From Krasilnikoviella flava (GTDB lineage: Bacteria > Actinomycetota > Actinomycetes > Actinomycetales > Cellulomonadaceae): DNA of 64,000 nucleotides. Within the stretch, counting starts at the first letter, position 1, and each line of letters begins with the position of its first letter. Below, piece after piece: positions 25,449 to 38,458 of the stretch. The position numbers were made by a program, and so were the translations under genes. The DNA lies in NCBI RefSeq assembly GCF_900167525.1, contig NZ_FUZQ01000002.1, forward strand, positions 62,001 to 126,000, in the 5' to 3' direction. The notes under the pieces are model-generated. The model did not search any database and was not told the origin of the DNA. It worked only from the letters and a program-made list of their open reading frames with translations.

Positions 25449-26771
25449 ATGCCCAGCACCATGGGTTCGACGTCCCGCGACGACCTGTCACGAGCGGGTG
25501 GAGCGAGGGCGGAGACGGCGTCCGGTACGACGGACGGAACGACGGCAGGCAGCACGAACGGCGGCACGACGGCGGGCACGGCACCGCCGGGCGACGTCCC
25601 TGTCCGGCTGCTCGACGAGAAGGGCGTGCGGCACCCGGACCCGGGGCTCGACCGCTGGCTGACGGACGTGGACGCGGGCACGGACGACGCCCGGGGGGCG
25701 CTGCTGGCGCTGTACGAGGACATGGTCGTGGCCCGGCGGATCGACGCCGAGGCGACGGCGCTGCAACGGCAGGGCGAGCTCGCGCTGTGGCCGCCGCTGC
25801 AGGGGCAGGAGGCGGCCCAGGTGGGTTCGGCCGCGGCGCTGCGCGACGACGACTTCGTGTTCTCCAGCTATCGCGAGCACGCGGTCGCCCGCCGGCGCGG
25901 CGTCGCGTCGGTGGACCTGCTGCGCGTGTGGCGCGGCGTCACCGCGTCGGGCTGGGACCCGTACGCGGTGGGCATGGCGACCCCGCAGGTCATCATCGGC
26001 GCGCAGGCGTTGCACGGCGTGGGCTACGCGCTGGGGATCCAGGCCGACGTCGAGCGCGGTGTCGTCGCGCCGGGCGAGGGCGGGACGGCCGCCGTGGTCG
26101 CGTACGTCGGCGACGGCGCGATGAGCCAGGGCGACGTCAACGAGGCGTTCGTCTTCGCCGCCACGTGGCAGGTGCCGCTGGTGCTGTTCTGCCAGAACAA
26201 CCAGTGGGCGATCTCCGAGCCGGTGGCGCTGCAGTCGGCCGTGCCGCTCGTGCGGCGCGCGTGGGGCTTCGGCGTGCCGGGCGTACGCGTGGACGGCAAC
26301 GACGTGCTCGCCGTCCTGGCCGTGACGCGCGAGGCGCTGCACCGCGCGCGGACCGGCGGAGGCCCCACCTTCGTCGAGGCCGTGACCTACCGCATGGGCC
26401 CGCACACCACGGCCGACGACCCCACCCGCTACCGCGACGCGTCCGAGCTGGACGTCTGGGCCGAGCGCGACCCGATCGCGCGGCTCGCGGCGTACCTGCG
26501 GGCGGGCGGCCTGCTCACCGGCGACGACGAGGTGCGCGTGCGCGCGGCGGCCGACGCGGTCGCCGCCGAGCTGCGGGCCGGCGTCGTCGCCATCGAGGAC
26601 CCGCCGCCGCTGAGCGTCTTCGACCACGTGTACGCCGAGCCCCACCCCACGGTGGCCGCCGAGCGCGCGGAGCACGCGGCGTACCTGGCGGGTTTCGCCG
26701 ACACGGGCACCACGACGACCGGCACCACGACGACCGACACGACGACGAGCGGCGAGGGGGCCGACCGATGA
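25449..26771 (+). CDS. bkdA: Branched-chain 2-oxoacid dehydrogenase E1 alpha
   Basis: 440 residues. The thiamine-diphosphate motif runs from AYVGDGAMSQGDVNEAF to FCQNNQWAIS; the phospho-loop region YRMGPHTTADDPTRYRD is typical of E1 alpha of branched-chain type. With E1 beta it decarboxylates the keto acids of Leu, Ile and Val. The first 55 residues are a low-complexity Gly/Thr/Ser tail and the last 20 a Thr/Gly run (GTTTTGTTTTDTTTSG); both look like variable repeats. ATG 25449 follows GAGGTGAGG; ATG 25461 is an alternative. First gene of a 12-gene operon. Confidence 0.93.
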   Translation: MPSTMGSTSRDDLSRAGGARAETASGTTDGTTAGSTNGGTTAGTAPPGDVPVRLLDEKGVRHPDPGLDRWLTDVDAGTDDARGALLALYEDMVVARRIDAEATALQRQGELALWPPLQGQEAAQVGSAAALRDDDFVFSSYREHAVARRRGVASVDLLRVWRGVTASGWDPYAVGMATPQVIIGAQALHGVGYALGIQADVERGVVAPGEGGTAAVVAYVGDGAMSQGDVNEAFVFAATWQVPLVLFCQNNQWAISEPVALQSAVPLVRRAWGFGVPGVRVDGNDVLAVLAVTREALHRARTGGGPTFVEAVTYRMGPHTTADDPTRYRDASELDVWAERDPIARLAAYLRAGGLLTGDDEVRVRAAADAVAAELRAGVVAIEDPPPLSVFDHVYAEPHPTVAAERAEHAAYLAGFADTGTTTTGTTTTDTTTSGEGADR

Positions 26772-27799
26772 CCACCCAGACGCTCACCCTCGCCAAGGCG
26801 CTCGGCGCCGGGCTGCGCCGGGCCATGACCGACGACCCGACCGTCATGGTGCTCGGCGAGGACATCGGCCGCCTCGGCGGCGTGTACCGCGTGACCGACG
26901 GGCTGCAGGCGGAGTTCGGCCCGCGCCGGGTGGTGGACACGCCGCTGGCGGAGTCCGGCATCCTCGGCACCGCCGTCGGGCTCGCCTACCGCGGCTACCG
27001 GCCGGTGGTGGAGATCCAGTTCGACGGCTTCGTCTACGTCGCGTTCGACCAGATCGTCAGCCAGCTCGCCAAGATGCACGCCCGAACGAGGGGCGCGGTG
27101 AAGCTGCCCGTGACGATCCGCATCCCCGTGGCCGGCGGCATCGGCGCGGCCGAGCACCACTCCGAGTCGCCGGAGGCGTACTTCGTGCACACCGCCGGGC
27201 TGCGCGTGGTGTCGGTGTCGAACCCGCAGGACGCGTCGACCGTGCTGCGCCAGGCGATCGCCTGCGACGACCCGGTCGTGTTCTTCGAGCCCAAGCGCCT
27301 GTACCACGTCAAGGGCGAGGTGGACCCGGGCCTGCCGCTCGACGACGCGCCGCCGATGGGCACCGCGCGAGTGGTCAGTCCGGGGGACGACGTCACGCTC
27401 GTGACCTTCGGCTCGCACGTGGCGACGGCGCTCGACGCCGCGACCGCGGCGTCCGACGAGGGGGTCTCGATCGAGGTGATCGACCTGCGCTCGCTGTCCC
27501 CGATCGACCACGACACGATCGCCGCGTCCGTGCGGCGCACCGGGCGGCTCGTCGTGCTGCACGAGGGCCCGCGGCAGGCCGGCGTCGGCGCCGAGATCGC
27601 GACGTCGGTCACCGAGCGGTGCTTCGACTTCCTCGAGGCGCCGCCCGTGCGCGTCACCGGGTACGACATCCCGTACCCGCCCGCGAAGCTGGAGGGCAAC
27701 CAGGTGCCCGACCTGGACCGCGTCCTCGTCGGCGTGGACCGGGTGCTGGGGCGGTCCCCGGCGTCGTCCGCCCCGGCGGGCGCGGAGGTGGGAGCGTGA
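26768..27799 (+). CDS. bkdB: Branched-chain 2-oxoacid dehydrogenase E1 beta
   Basis: 343 residues of the transketolase-like E1 beta: [48 protein letters not shown] with the ThDP-activating Glu, and the C-terminal transketolase domain [37 protein letters not shown]. Forms the alpha2beta2 decarboxylase with BkdA. ATGA overlap with bkdA; its stop overlaps the bkdC start by one base (TGATG), so the three are tightly coupled. Confidence 0.94.
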   Translation: MTTQTLTLAKALGAGLRRAMTDDPTVMVLGEDIGRLGGVYRVTDGLQAEFGPRRVVDTPLAESGILGTAVGLAYRGYRPVVEIQFDGFVYVAFDQIVSQLAKMHARTRGAVKLPVTIRIPVAGGIGAAEHHSESPEAYFVHTAGLRVVSVSNPQDASTVLRQAIACDDPVVFFEPKRLYHVKGEVDPGLPLDDAPPMGTARVVSPGDDVTLVTFGSHVATALDAATAASDEGVSIEVIDLRSLSPIDHDTIAASVRRTGRLVVLHEGPRQAGVGAEIATSVTERCFDFLEAPPVRVTGYDIPYPPAKLEGNQVPDLDRVLVGVDRVLGRSPASSAPAGAEVGA

Positions 27800-29235
27800 T
27801 GGCGACGCGCGAGTTCAAGCTGCCCGACCTCGGCGAGGGGCTGACCGAGTCCGAGGTCGTCGAGTGGCGCGTGGCGGTGGGCGACGCCGTCGAGCTCAAC
27901 CAGGTGATCGCCGAGGTGGAGACCGCCAAGGCGCTGGTCGAGCTGCCGTCGCCGTGCGCAGGCATCGTGCGGGTGCTGCACGCCGAGGAGGGACAGACCG
28001 TCGAGGTCGGCGAGCCGCTGGTCACCTTCGACCTGTCCGACGGGACGCCGGTCGAGCCTGTCGAGACCACGGACCGGGTTCCGACCCTTCGACAGGCTCA
28101 GGACGGCGCAGGCTCCACCAGCGAGGACGGGCCGGAGCCGAACCTCGTGGGGTACGGCGCGCGGCCCGCGCGCACGGGGAGACCGGCGCGGCGACGCCGT
28201 CGGGCGGCCCCCGTCCCGTCGGTCGAGCCCGTCGAGACCAGGGTCTCGACGGCCCCGACCGACGGGGAGGCGAGCGACCGGCCGCGCTCGACACCGGTCG
28301 TGCGGGCGATGGCACGGCAGCGCGGGATCGACCTCGCCACGATCACCGGCTCCGGTCCGCACGGCCGCATCACGCGCGACGACGTCGAGGCGGCGTCGTC
28401 GGGCGCGACGACGAGCCCGACGACACCGGCCCCCGCGACGAGCGCGACCAGCGGCGAGGAACGCACCCCCGTGCGCGGCGTGCGCAGGCGCACGGCGGCG
28501 GCGATGGTCGCGAGCGCGGCGGCGCCGCAGGCATCGGTGTTCCTCACGGTGGACGTCACGGCGAGCATGGGGCTGCTGGCGCGGCTCAAGACGCACCCGA
28601 TGGCGGGCGGGCAGCGGATCACGGTGCTCGCACTGACGGCACGAGCCCTCCTCGCCCTGCTCCCGAAGCACCCGGCGCTCACGAGCCGCTGGGTGGACCT
28701 GGCGGACGGCGAGGCGGAGATCGTGCGCCCGGCGCACGTGAACCTCGGCATCGCGGTCGCGACCGACCGCGGCCTGGTCGTGCCCCACGTCCCCGCCGCG
28801 GACACGCTGTCGTTGACCGGGCTCGCCGCCGCGCTGACGGACCTCACGACCACGGCGCGGGCCGGCCGCACCACCCCCGAACGGCTCAGGAACGGGACGC
28901 TGACGATCACCAACGTCGGTATCTTCGGCGTGGACGCCGGCACGCCGATCCTCAACCCGGGCGAGCCCGCCATCCTCGGCCTCGGCCAGGTCGCCCGCCG
29001 CCCGTGGGAGCACGACGGCGAGGTGGCGCTGCGCCAGGTGACGACGCTCAGCCTCACGTTCGACCACCGCGTCGTCGACGGCGAGCAGGGCGCCCGCTTC
29101 CTCGCCGAGCTGGGGGCGGTGCTCGCCGACCCGGCGCTCGCCCTCCTGCTGCCGTCGGTCGAGCCTGTCGAGCCTGTCGAGGCCACGGGGGCCCGGGTGT
29201 CGACAAGCTCGACCGGCGGGGTGGAGGGCGCATGA
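27799..29235 (+). CDS. bkdC: 2-oxoacid dehydrogenase E2 (dihydrolipoyl acyltransferase)
   Basis: 478 residues: lipoyl domain 1-78 with lipoyl-Lys44 in VETAKA, a long linker, a small peripheral-subunit-binding domain ([33 protein letters not shown]), then the catalytic acyltransferase domain with [18 protein letters not shown] (His and Asp of the active site). It transfers the acyl group from E1 to CoA. Odd: two palindromic elements translate in the linker ([14 protein letters not shown] at about 86-101; [16 protein letters not shown] further on) and a third forms the C-terminal tail ([20 protein letters not shown]), all in frame and outside folded domains. Confidence 0.94.
   Translation: MATREFKLPDLGEGLTESEVVEWRVAVGDAVELNQVIAEVETAKALVELPSPCAGIVRVLHAEEGQTVEVGEPLVTFDLSDGTPVEPVETTDRVPTLRQAQDGAGSTSEDGPEPNLVGYGARPARTGRPARRRRRAAPVPSVEPVETRVSTAPTDGEASDRPRSTPVVRAMARQRGIDLATITGSGPHGRITRDDVEAASSGATTSPTTPAPATSATSGEERTPVRGVRRRTAAAMVASAAAPQASVFLTVDVTASMGLLARLKTHPMAGGQRITVLALTARALLALLPKHPALTSRWVDLADGEAEIVRPAHVNLGIAVATDRGLVVPHVPAADTLSLTGLAAALTDLTTTARAGRTTPERLRNGTLTITNVGIFGVDAGTPILNPGEPAILGLGQVARRPWEHDGEVALRQVTTLSLTFDHRVVDGEQGARFLAELGAVLADPALALLLPSVEPVEPVEATGARVSTSSTGGVEGA
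28054..28265. repeat. Two palindromic elements within the bkdC linker
   Basis: Element one: GAGCCTGTCGA (28054-28064) with TCGACAGGCTC (28089-28099). Element two: GTCGAGACC (28231-28239) with GGTCTCGAC (28242-28250), extended by CCGTCGGTCG/CGACCGACGG flanks to about 28216-28265. Both stay in the bkdC frame and encode Pro/Val/Glu/Thr-rich linker peptide. Confidence 0.9.
29157..29214. repeat. Palindromic element at the 3' end of bkdC
   Basis: GGTCGAGCCTGTCGAG with GAGCCTGTCGAG repeated once in tandem, answered by GTGTCGACAAGCTCGACC; it codes the last residues of BkdC shortly before the stop and the accD1 start. Confidence 0.85.
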
Positions 29236-30850
29236 CCGTCCTCGACTCGGCCGTCGACCCCCGCGCCGACGCCACCCGCGCCAACGACGAGGCGCAGCGG
29301 GCGCTCGCGGACCGCCTCCGCGAGCGCACCGCCGCCGCCGCCGAGGGCGGCACGCAGCGCGCCCGCGACCAGCACACGTCGCGCGGCAAGCTGCCGCCGC
29401 GCGAGCGCGTGGCCCGGCTGCTCGACGAGGGCAGCCCGTTTCTCGAGGTCGCCCCGCTCGCCGCCTACGGGCTGGACGACGGCGCGTGGCCCGGCGCGGG
29501 CGTCATCGCCGGCATCGGTCTGGTGAGCGGGCGGCAGGTGATGGTGGTCTGCAACGACCCGACCGTCAAGGGCGGCACCTACCACCCGCTCACCGTGAAG
29601 AAGCACCTGCGGGCGCAGGAGATCGCGCTGGAGAACCGGCTGCCCTGCGTGTACCTCGTGGACTCGGGCGGTGCGTTCCTGCCGCGGCAGGACGAGGTGT
29701 TCCCCGACCGCGACCACTTCGGCCGGATCTTCTACCTCCAGGCGAGGCTGTCGGCGGCGCGCGTCCCGCAGGTCTCGGCGGTGCTGGGTTCCTGCACGGC
29801 GGGCGGCGCCTACGTGCCCGCGATGAGCGACGAGACCGTCATCGTGCGGGGCCAGGGCACGATCTTCCTCGGCGGCCCGCCGCTGGTGAAGGCCGCCATC
29901 GGCGAGGAGGTCACGGCCGAGGAGCTGGGCGGCGGCGAGCTGCACGCCCAGCGGTCGGGCGTCGTCGACCATCTCGCCGAGGACGACGAGCACGCGCTCG
30001 ACCTCGTGCGCGACATCGTGAGCACGCTGCCGCCGGACCCCGAGCCGGCGTGGGACGTCGTGCCGTCCCGCGAGCCCGTCGTCGACCCGCAGGGCCTGTA
30101 CGCCGCCGTGCCCGTGGACGTGCAGCAGCCCTACGACCCGCGCGAGGTGATCGCCCGGATCGTCGACGGCAGCGAGCTGCACGAGTTCAAGCCCGAGTAC
30201 GGCACCACCCTGGTCACGGGGTTCGCGCGCATCCACGGCCACCCCGTCGGTGTGCTGGCCAACGCGGGCGTGCTGTTCCGCGAGTCGGCGCTCAAGGGCG
30301 CCCACTTCGTCGAGCTGTGCGACCAGCGCGGCATCCCGCTGCTGTTCCTGCAGAACATCTCCGGCTTCATGGTGGGGCGCGACGCCGAGGCAGGGGGCAT
30401 CGCCAAGGACGGCGCCAAGATGGTCACGGCCGTCGCGACCACCCGGGTGCCCAAGCTGACGGTCATCGTCGGCGGGTCCTTCGGCGCGGGCAACTACGCC
30501 ATGTGCGGGCGGGCCTACTCGCCGCGGTTCCTGTGGTCGTGGCCCGGGTCGCGGATCTCCGTGATGGGCGGCGCGCAGGCGTCGTCGGTGCTCGCCACCG
30601 TGAAGCGCGACCAGCTCGCGCGCCGCGGCGAGGAGTGGGACGCGGGCGAGGAGGCGTCGTTCCGCGCTGAGATCCGTGACGGCTACGAGGTCGCCGGCGA
30701 CCCGTACCACGCCACGTCGCGACTGTGGGACGACGGCATCGTCGACCCGCCCGACACCCGCCGCGTGCTCGGCCTGGCGCTCGGCGTGTGCGCCCGCACG
30801 CCGCTGCCCGGTGCCGACCCGACCGAGCCCCGCTTCGGGCTCTTCCGGAT

Positions 30851-30854
<4 letters not shown>
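29232..30854 (+). CDS. accD1: Acyl-CoA carboxylase carboxyltransferase (methylcrotonyl-CoA type)
   Basis: 540 residues, the beta subunit of a biotin-dependent carboxylase. N-terminal [34 protein letters not shown]; oxyanion motifs [17 protein letters not shown] and [23 protein letters not shown] are those of 3-methylcrotonyl-CoA carboxylase. [26 protein letters not shown] is diagnostic of the MCC-like group. It carboxylates 3-methylcrotonyl-CoA using carboxybiotin from the alpha subunit coded next. Four-base overlap with bkdC and with the downstream gene. Corresponds in order to AccD1 in the mycobacterial leucine cluster. Confidence 0.92.
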
Positions 30855-33078
<2,224 letters not shown>

Positions 33079-33082
<4 letters not shown>

Positions 33083-34266
33083 TCAGCGAGACCCAGTCCA
33101 CCGTGCTCACCGACGAGCAGCGCAAGCTCAGCGCCGTGGTGCGCGAGTTCGCCGACCAGGTGGTGGCGCCCGCCGCGTACAAGTACGACACCGAGCGCCG
33201 CCTTCCCCTCGAGATCATCGGCCAGATGGGCGAGCTCGGGCTGTTCGGCCTGCCGTTCCCGGTGGACGTGGGCGGGCAGGGCAAGGACTACGTGTCGCTG
33301 TGCCTCGCGGTCGAGGCGCTCGCCCGCGTGGACCAGTCGATCGCGGTGACGCTCGAGGCGGGGGTCGGGCTCGGCATCATGCCGATCTTCCGGCACGGCA
33401 CGGACGCGCAGAAGCAGCGCTGGCTGCCCGACCTCATGGCCGGGCGCGCGCTCGCCGCGTTCGGGCTCACGGAGGCGGCCGCCGGGTCCGACGCCGGGGC
33501 CACGCGCACCAGCGCGCGGCGCGACGACGCCGCGGACGAGTGGGTGATCGACGGCTCGAAGCAGTTCATCACCAACTCGGGCACGCCGATCACCAGCGTC
33601 ATCACGGTCACTGCCGTGACCGGGCGCCGTCGCGCCGAGGACGGTACGGAGCAGCCCGAGCTGTCGTCGTTCCTCGTGCCGGCGGGCACGCCGGGGCTCA
33701 CGGTGGAGCCCAGCTACGACAAGGTCGGCTGGCACACCTCCGACACGCACCCGCTGTCGCTGCGCGGCGTCCGCGTCCCCGCCGGCAACCTGCTCGGCGA
33801 ACGGGGCCGCGGCTACGCGAACTTCCTGCGCGCGCTGGACGAGGGGCGCATCGCGTTCGCCGCGCTCGCCACGGGCGCGGCGCAGGGCTGCCTCGAGGAG
33901 GCGCTGCGCTACGCCAAGGAGCGGCATGTCTTCGGGCACGCCATCGGCAGCAACCAGCACATCGCGTTCACGCTGGCCCGCATGCAGGCGCGCGTGCACT
34001 CGGCGCGGCTGTGCTGGCTCGACGCCGCGCTCAAGCAGGTGCACGGCAAGCCGTTCAAGGCGGAGGCGTCGGTGGCGAAGCTCGTGGGCGGGGAGGCGGC
34101 GATGGCGAACGCCCGTGACGCGTCGCAGATCTTCGGCGGCTACGGCTTCCTCAACGAGAACGCGGTGGCCCGGCACTATCGGGACTCCAAGATCCTCGAG
34201 GTCGGCGAGGGCACCACGGAGGTGCAGCTCATGATCCTCGCCCGCGACCTGGGGCTGGCGTCGTGA
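33079..34266 (+). CDS. Acyl-CoA dehydrogenase (isovaleryl-CoA-type)
   Basis: 395 residues. FAD-binding motifs AAFGLTEAAAGSDAGATRT and IDGSKQFITNSG; the helical C-terminal half ends FGGYGFLNENAVARHYRDSKILEVGEGTTEVQ, with Glu of EGT at the MCAD-type catalytic-base position. In this operon it should oxidise isovaleryl-CoA (or another branched acyl-CoA) to methylcrotonyl-CoA, just before the carboxylase step. ATGA overlap with accA1. Equivalent in position to FadE19 of M. tuberculosis. Confidence 0.92.
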
Positions 34267-34287
34267 GCACGAGGAGGGGAGAGCGCG

Positions 34288-34806
34288 ATGCGTGACGAGG
34301 TGCAGCGCGGCCTGTACTACGACGAGCTGGAGCCGGACGTGCGGTACGTGCACCGGCCGGGCCGCACGATGACGGAGGCGGACGACGTGCTCTTCACGTC
34401 CGTCACGATGAACCCCCAGGGGCTGCACCTGGACGCGGCGTGGGCGGCGACCCAGCCGTTCGGGAAGCCCCTGGTGAACTCGATGCTCACGCTGGCCACC
34501 CTCGTGGGCCTGTCGGTGGCGCACCTGACGCGCGGCACGCTCGTGGCGAACCTCGGCTTCACCGAGGTGGCTTTCCCGCACCCGATGTTCCACGGCGACA
34601 CGCTGTACGGGGAGACGACCGTCGTCGACCGGCGGTTGTCGCGCTCGCGCCCCGGCACGGGCGTCGTGACGGCAGAGCACGTGGGGCGCAACCAGGACGG
34701 TGACGTCGTGGCCCGGGCGGTGCGGACGATGCTGATGTGGACGCGCGAGGGCCACGAGGAGCACGAGCACCAGCGCGAGAGCTCCCACGGCGGGGGAGTG
34801 CTGTGA
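34288..34806 (+). CDS. MaoC-family hydratase
   Basis: 172 residues with a hot-dog fold hydratase pattern: [18 protein letters not shown] around the catalytic His (usual DxNPxH variant), [46 protein letters not shown]. It probably hydrates 3-methylglutaconyl-CoA to HMG-CoA, filling the gap left by the absence of a crotonase-type hydratase in the operon; in M. tuberculosis a MaoC gene holds the same place. GAGGAGGGGAGAG precedes the ATG. The start lies 21 nt after the dehydrogenase stop; its end overlaps the lyase gene by 4 nt. Confidence 0.85.
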   Translation: MRDEVQRGLYYDELEPDVRYVHRPGRTMTEADDVLFTSVTMNPQGLHLDAAWAATQPFGKPLVNSMLTLATLVGLSVAHLTRGTLVANLGFTEVAFPHPMFHGDTLYGETTVVDRRLSRSRPGTGVVTAEHVGRNQDGDVVARAVRTMLMWTREGHEEHEHQRESSHGGGVL

Positions 34807-35741
34807 ACCCCGCCCCCTTCACCCTCGGGCCGGCGCTGCTGTTCTGCCCGGCCGACCGGCCCGACCGGTTCGCCAAGGCCCTGGACCGCGCGGACGCGGC
34901 GATCCTGGACCTGGAGGACGCCGTCGCGCCCGGTCGCAAGGCGGCGGCCCGCGCCGCGCTCGTCGACACGGTGCTCGATGCGGAGCGCGTCGTCGTGCGG
35001 GTCAACGCGGTCGGCACCCCGGAGCACGACGCCGACCTCGCCGCCCTCGCCCGCACGCCGTACCGCACGGTGATGCTGCCCAAGGCGGACGGCCGGTTCG
35101 TGGGCCCGCTGCTGGCGCCCGACGGGGGCCCGTACGCCGTCGTCGCGCTGTGCGAGACGGCCGCGGGGGTGCTCGCCGCGCCCGCGCTGGCCGCCCGGCC
35201 CGACGTCGTCGCGCTCGCCTGGGGTGCGGAGGACCTGGTGGCCTCCCTGCACGGCACGTCCAGCCGGGCCGACGACGGGAGGTACCGCGACGTCGCGCGG
35301 CACGCCCGGTCGGCGGTGCTGCTCGCGGCGGGCGCCGCGGGCAAGGCGGCGATCGACGCCGTCCACCTGGAGCTCGACGACCTCGAAGGCCTGCGGGACG
35401 AGGCGCGGGACGCCGCGGCCAGCGGGTTCGTCGCCTCGATGTGCGTGCACCCGAGCCACGTGGCCGTGGTGCGCGCCGCGTTCGCGCCGTCCGAGGCGCA
35501 GGTGGAGCGGGCGCGCGAGGTGCTGGCCGCGGCGTCCGGGCGGGCGGCGGCGCTCGCCGACCTGCCTCCCGGGGCCTCGGCCGACTCCGGGGTCCTCACC
35601 GTGGGCGGGCAGATGGTCGACGCCCCCCTGCTGCGGCACGCCGAGGCGGTGCTGCGGCGGGCGGGCGAACCAGGCGTCGAAGGGACTCCCGGCGGCCCCG
35701 CCGCCGGACGTACGGTCGAGGAGAACGGGGGACGACGATGA
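34803..35741 (+). CDS. CitE-like (HpcH/HpaI) acyl-CoA lyase
   Basis: 312 residues from GTG 34803. TIM-barrel CitE family: [36 protein letters not shown] with the metal-binding Asp/Glu, [21 protein letters not shown] with the second ligand Glu, [31 protein letters not shown]. The operon lacks a DRE-TIM HMG-CoA lyase. The M. tuberculosis homologue in the same position (Rv2498c) is described as a beta-hydroxyacyl-CoA lyase that cleaves HMG-CoA, so the best guess is HMG-CoA to acetoacetate and acetyl-CoA. Not citrate lyase: no alpha/gamma subunits nearby. Confidence 0.85.
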   Translation: MNPAPFTLGPALLFCPADRPDRFAKALDRADAAILDLEDAVAPGRKAAARAALVDTVLDAERVVVRVNAVGTPEHDADLAALARTPYRTVMLPKADGRFVGPLLAPDGGPYAVVALCETAAGVLAAPALAARPDVVALAWGAEDLVASLHGTSSRADDGRYRDVARHARSAVLLAAGAAGKAAIDAVHLELDDLEGLRDEARDAAASGFVASMCVHPSHVAVVRAAFAPSEAQVERAREVLAAASGRAAALADLPPGASADSGVLTVGGQMVDAPLLRHAEAVLRRAGEPGVEGTPGGPAAGRTVEENGGRR

Positions 35742-36544
35742 CCAGGACCACGGACCGGCGGCAGCCCAGCGCCGTGGCCGCGCTGGACGGCCTGCTGCGC
35801 GACGGCATGACGATCGCGGTCGGCGGGTTCGGCCTGAGCGGCAACCCGACCGACCTCATCGAGGCGGTGCGCGACTCGGGGGTGCGGGACCTGACGGTCG
35901 TGTCCAACAACATGGGCGTGGACGGCAAGGGCCTCGGCATCCTGCTGGAGAACGACCAGGTGCGGCGCGTGCTCGCCTCGTACGTGGGGGAGAACAAGCT
36001 GTTCGCGCAGCAGTACCTGGACGGCGCTCTCGAGGTCGAGTTCGTGCCGCAGGGCACGCTCGCCGAGCGGCTGCGGGCGGGCGGCGCGGGCATCCCCGCG
36101 TTCTACACGCCCACGGGCGTCGGGACGCCCGTGGCCGAGGGCAAGCCGGTCGACGAGATCGACGGCCGCCGGTACGTGCTGGAGCGGGCCGTCGTGGCCG
36201 ACCTGTCGCTGGTGCACGCGCGGCGCGCGGACCGGTTCGGCAACCTCGTCTACCGGTACACGGCGCGCAACTTCAACCCCGTCGTCGCCATGGCGGGCCG
36301 CGTGACGGTCGTCGAGGCGGAGGAGATCACCGACGAGCCGATCGACCCGGACGTCGTCGTGACGCCCGGCATCTACACCCACCGCCTCGTGCTGGCGCGC
36401 GAGCGGGTGAAGGACATCGAGCAGCGCACGGTGCGCCCCGACCCGCTGGTCGAGCCTGTCGAGACCACTCCGCCGGTCGAGCCCGTCGAGGCCCGGGTCT
36501 CGACAGGCTCGACCGACGGTCGGGACCAGGGAGGTGCGGCATGA
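35738..36544 (+). CDS. scoA: 3-oxoacid CoA-transferase subunit A
   Basis: 268 residues: [26 protein letters not shown] is the CoA-binding glycine motif of SCOT-type alpha subunits; then [34 protein letters not shown] and [30 protein letters not shown]. It moves CoA from succinyl-CoA to acetoacetate with ScoB. The C-terminal about 30 residues ([25 protein letters not shown]) come from a perfect 19-bp inverted palindromic element and are not part of the family. ATGA overlaps on both sides. Confidence 0.93.
   Translation: MTRTTDRRQPSAVAALDGLLRDGMTIAVGGFGLSGNPTDLIEAVRDSGVRDLTVVSNNMGVDGKGLGILLENDQVRRVLASYVGENKLFAQQYLDGALEVEFVPQGTLAERLRAGGAGIPAFYTPTGVGTPVAEGKPVDEIDGRRYVLERAVVADLSLVHARRADRFGNLVYRYTARNFNPVVAMAGRVTVVEAEEITDEPIDPDVVVTPGIYTHRLVLARERVKDIEQRTVRPDPLVEPVETTPPVEPVEARVSTGSTDGRDQGGAA
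36448..36514. repeat. Palindromic element at the 3' end of scoA
   Basis: 36448-36466 (GGTCGAGCCTGTCGAGACC) and 36496-36514 are exact 19-bp inverted copies; the loop holds another GGTCGAGCCCGTCGAG half copy. Translated in frame into the ScoA tail. Confidence 0.93.
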
Positions 36545-37266
36545 CCTGGACACGTGACGAGATGGCCGCCGTGGCGGCCGCCGAGCTGCGCGACGGCGAC
36601 TACGTCAACCTCGGCATCGGCATCCCGACGCTGGTGGCCAACCACCTGCCGCCGGGCGTCGGCATCACCCTGCAGAGCGAGAACGGACTGCTCGGCATCG
36701 GCCCGTTCCCGCTGGAGGGGCAGGAGGACGCCGACCTCATCAATGCGGGCAAGCAGACGGTCACCGCGATGCCGGGCGCGAGCTACTTCGACGCGGCGGC
36801 GTCGTTCGCGATGATCCGCGGCGGGCACATCGACATCGCGATCCTCGGCGCGCTGCAGGTGTCGGCCACCGGCGACCTGGCGAGCTGGACCGTGCCCGGC
36901 AAGCTCGTCAAGGGCATGGGCGGCGCCATGGACCTGGTGGTCGGCGCTCGACGCATCGTGGCGCTCATGGAGCACGTGGCCCGCGACGGGTCGCCCAAGC
37001 TGCGCCGCCGCTGCACGCTGCCGCTCACCGGCGAGGGCGTCGTCGACCGGATCGTCACCGACCGGGCGGTGCTGGACGTGACCGACCACGGGCTCGAGGC
37101 GGCGTTCGTGCTGCGCCGACTCGCGCCGGGCGTCACGGTCGACGAGGTGCGCGAGGCGACCGAGGCGGAGCTGCTCGTGGAGCTGGAGGAGCCCGTCCCG
37201 CAGGTCGAGCCTGTCGAGACCCGGGTTCCGACAGGCTCGACGGACGATCAGGAGGAGCAGTCATGA
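36541..37266 (+). CDS. scoB: 3-oxoacid CoA-transferase subunit B
   Basis: 241 residues: [37 protein letters not shown] contains the catalytic Glu of [44 protein letters not shown] is the conserved C-terminal core. Works with ScoA to activate acetoacetate. The tail [16 protein letters not shown] is coded by a palindromic element (37204-37241), as in ScoA. 4-nt overlaps with scoA and the thiolase gene. Confidence 0.93.
   Translation: MTWTRDEMAAVAAAELRDGDYVNLGIGIPTLVANHLPPGVGITLQSENGLLGIGPFPLEGQEDADLINAGKQTVTAMPGASYFDAAASFAMIRGGHIDIAILGALQVSATGDLASWTVPGKLVKGMGGAMDLVVGARRIVALMEHVARDGSPKLRRRCTLPLTGEGVVDRIVTDRAVLDVTDHGLEAAFVLRRLAPGVTVDEVREATEAELLVELEEPVPQVEPVETRVPTGSTDDQEEQS
37204..37241. repeat. 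Palindromic element at the 3' end of scoB
   Basis: GTCGAGCCTGTCG (37204-37216) pairs exactly with CGACAGGCTCGAC (37229-37241); the inner bases ACCC/GGGTT continue the stem. In frame with scoB. Confidence 0.9.
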
Positions 37267-38438
37267 CCGTGATCGCGGGATACCGGCGGACGCCGTTCGT
37301 GCGCTCGAACGGGGCGTTCGCGACCGTCCCGGCGACGGCGCTGGGCGCGCACGCGCTGGCAGGTGCGCTCGCCGCGGCGGGCGTCGAGCCGGGCGAGGTG
37401 GACGTCGTCGTCGGCGGGCAGGTGCTGCAGGGCGGCGCCGGGCAGAACCCGGCACGGCAGGCCGGGGTCGGCGCGGGCGTGCCGATGACGGTGCCGGCCG
37501 TGACGCTCAACGCCGTCTGCCTGTCGGGGGCGGAGGCCGTGGTGCAGGCCCACCGGCTGATCGCGGGCGGGGAGGCCCGGGTCGTCGCCGTGGTCGGGAT
37601 GGAGTCGATGACGCTCGCCCCGCACGCCTGGGTCGGCTCGCGCGCCGGGCAGAGGTTCGGGTCGGTCGAGCTGATCGACACGATGGCGCACGACGGCCTC
37701 ACCGACGCGTTCGAGCACGACTCGATGGGGCTGAGCACCGAGCGGCACGGCGAGGCGATGGCGGCCGCGGCCTGGAACACCCGCGAGGCGCAGGACGCGC
37801 TCGCCGTCGCGTCGCACACGCGCGCGGCCAAGGCCGCCGACCTGCTGGCCGAGGAGATCGCGCCCTACGACGTGCCGGGCCGGCGCGGCACGGTGCGCGT
37901 GGATGCCGACGACGGCGTGCGACCCGACTCCACGCTGGACGGCCTCGGCCGGCTGCGTCCGGCGTTCCGCGAGGACGGCACCATCACGGCGGGCAACGCG
38001 TCGCAGATCTCCGACGGAGCCGCGGCGCTGGTGCTCGTGGCGGACGACGTCGCGGAGGCCCGCGGACTGACCGGCGTCCGGGTGCGCGGGCACGCGCTCG
38101 TCGCCGGGCCCGACGTCGGGCTGCACGCCCAGCCCGCGAACGCGATCGCGACCGCCTGCGAGCGGGCCGGCGTCGCGCCGCGCGACCTCGGCGCCGTCGA
38201 GATCAACGAGGCGTTCGCCGCCGTCGTGCTCGCGTCGGTGGACATGCTGGGGCTCGACCCGGAGCTGGTGAACGCCCACGGCGGCGCCATCGCGCTGGGC
38301 CACCCGATCGGGGCGTCCGGGGCCCGGGTGGTGGGTCACCTCGCCCGCCGGCTGCAGCTGCTCGGCCCCGGGTCGGTCGGCGCGGCGGCGCTGTGCGGTG
38401 GTGGCGGCCAGGGGTCGGCGGTGCTGCTGGAGGTATGA
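37263..38438 (+). CDS. Acetyl-CoA C-acetyltransferase (thiolase)
   Basis: 391 residues with all thiolase motifs: nucleophile Cys in [40 protein letters not shown] (His) and the second Cys in [16 protein letters not shown]. It splits acetoacetyl-CoA into two acetyl-CoA, the last step of leucine breakdown coded by this operon. ATGA overlap with scoB; last gene of the operon, 20 nt from the convergent mannanase stop. Confidence 0.94.
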   Translation: MTVIAGYRRTPFVRSNGAFATVPATALGAHALAGALAAAGVEPGEVDVVVGGQVLQGGAGQNPARQAGVGAGVPMTVPAVTLNAVCLSGAEAVVQAHRLIAGGEARVVAVVGMESMTLAPHAWVGSRAGQRFGSVELIDTMAHDGLTDAFEHDSMGLSTERHGEAMAAAAWNTREAQDALAVASHTRAAKAADLLAEEIAPYDVPGRRGTVRVDADDGVRPDSTLDGLGRLRPAFREDGTITAGNASQISDGAAALVLVADDVAEARGLTGVRVRGHALVAGPDVGLHAQPANAIATACERAGVAPRDLGAVEINEAFAAVVLASVDMLGLDPELVNAHGGAIALGHPIGASGARVVGHLARRLQLLGPGSVGAAALCGGGGQGSAVLLEV

Positions 38439-38458
38439 CGGCTTCGCCTTCGGGCGGG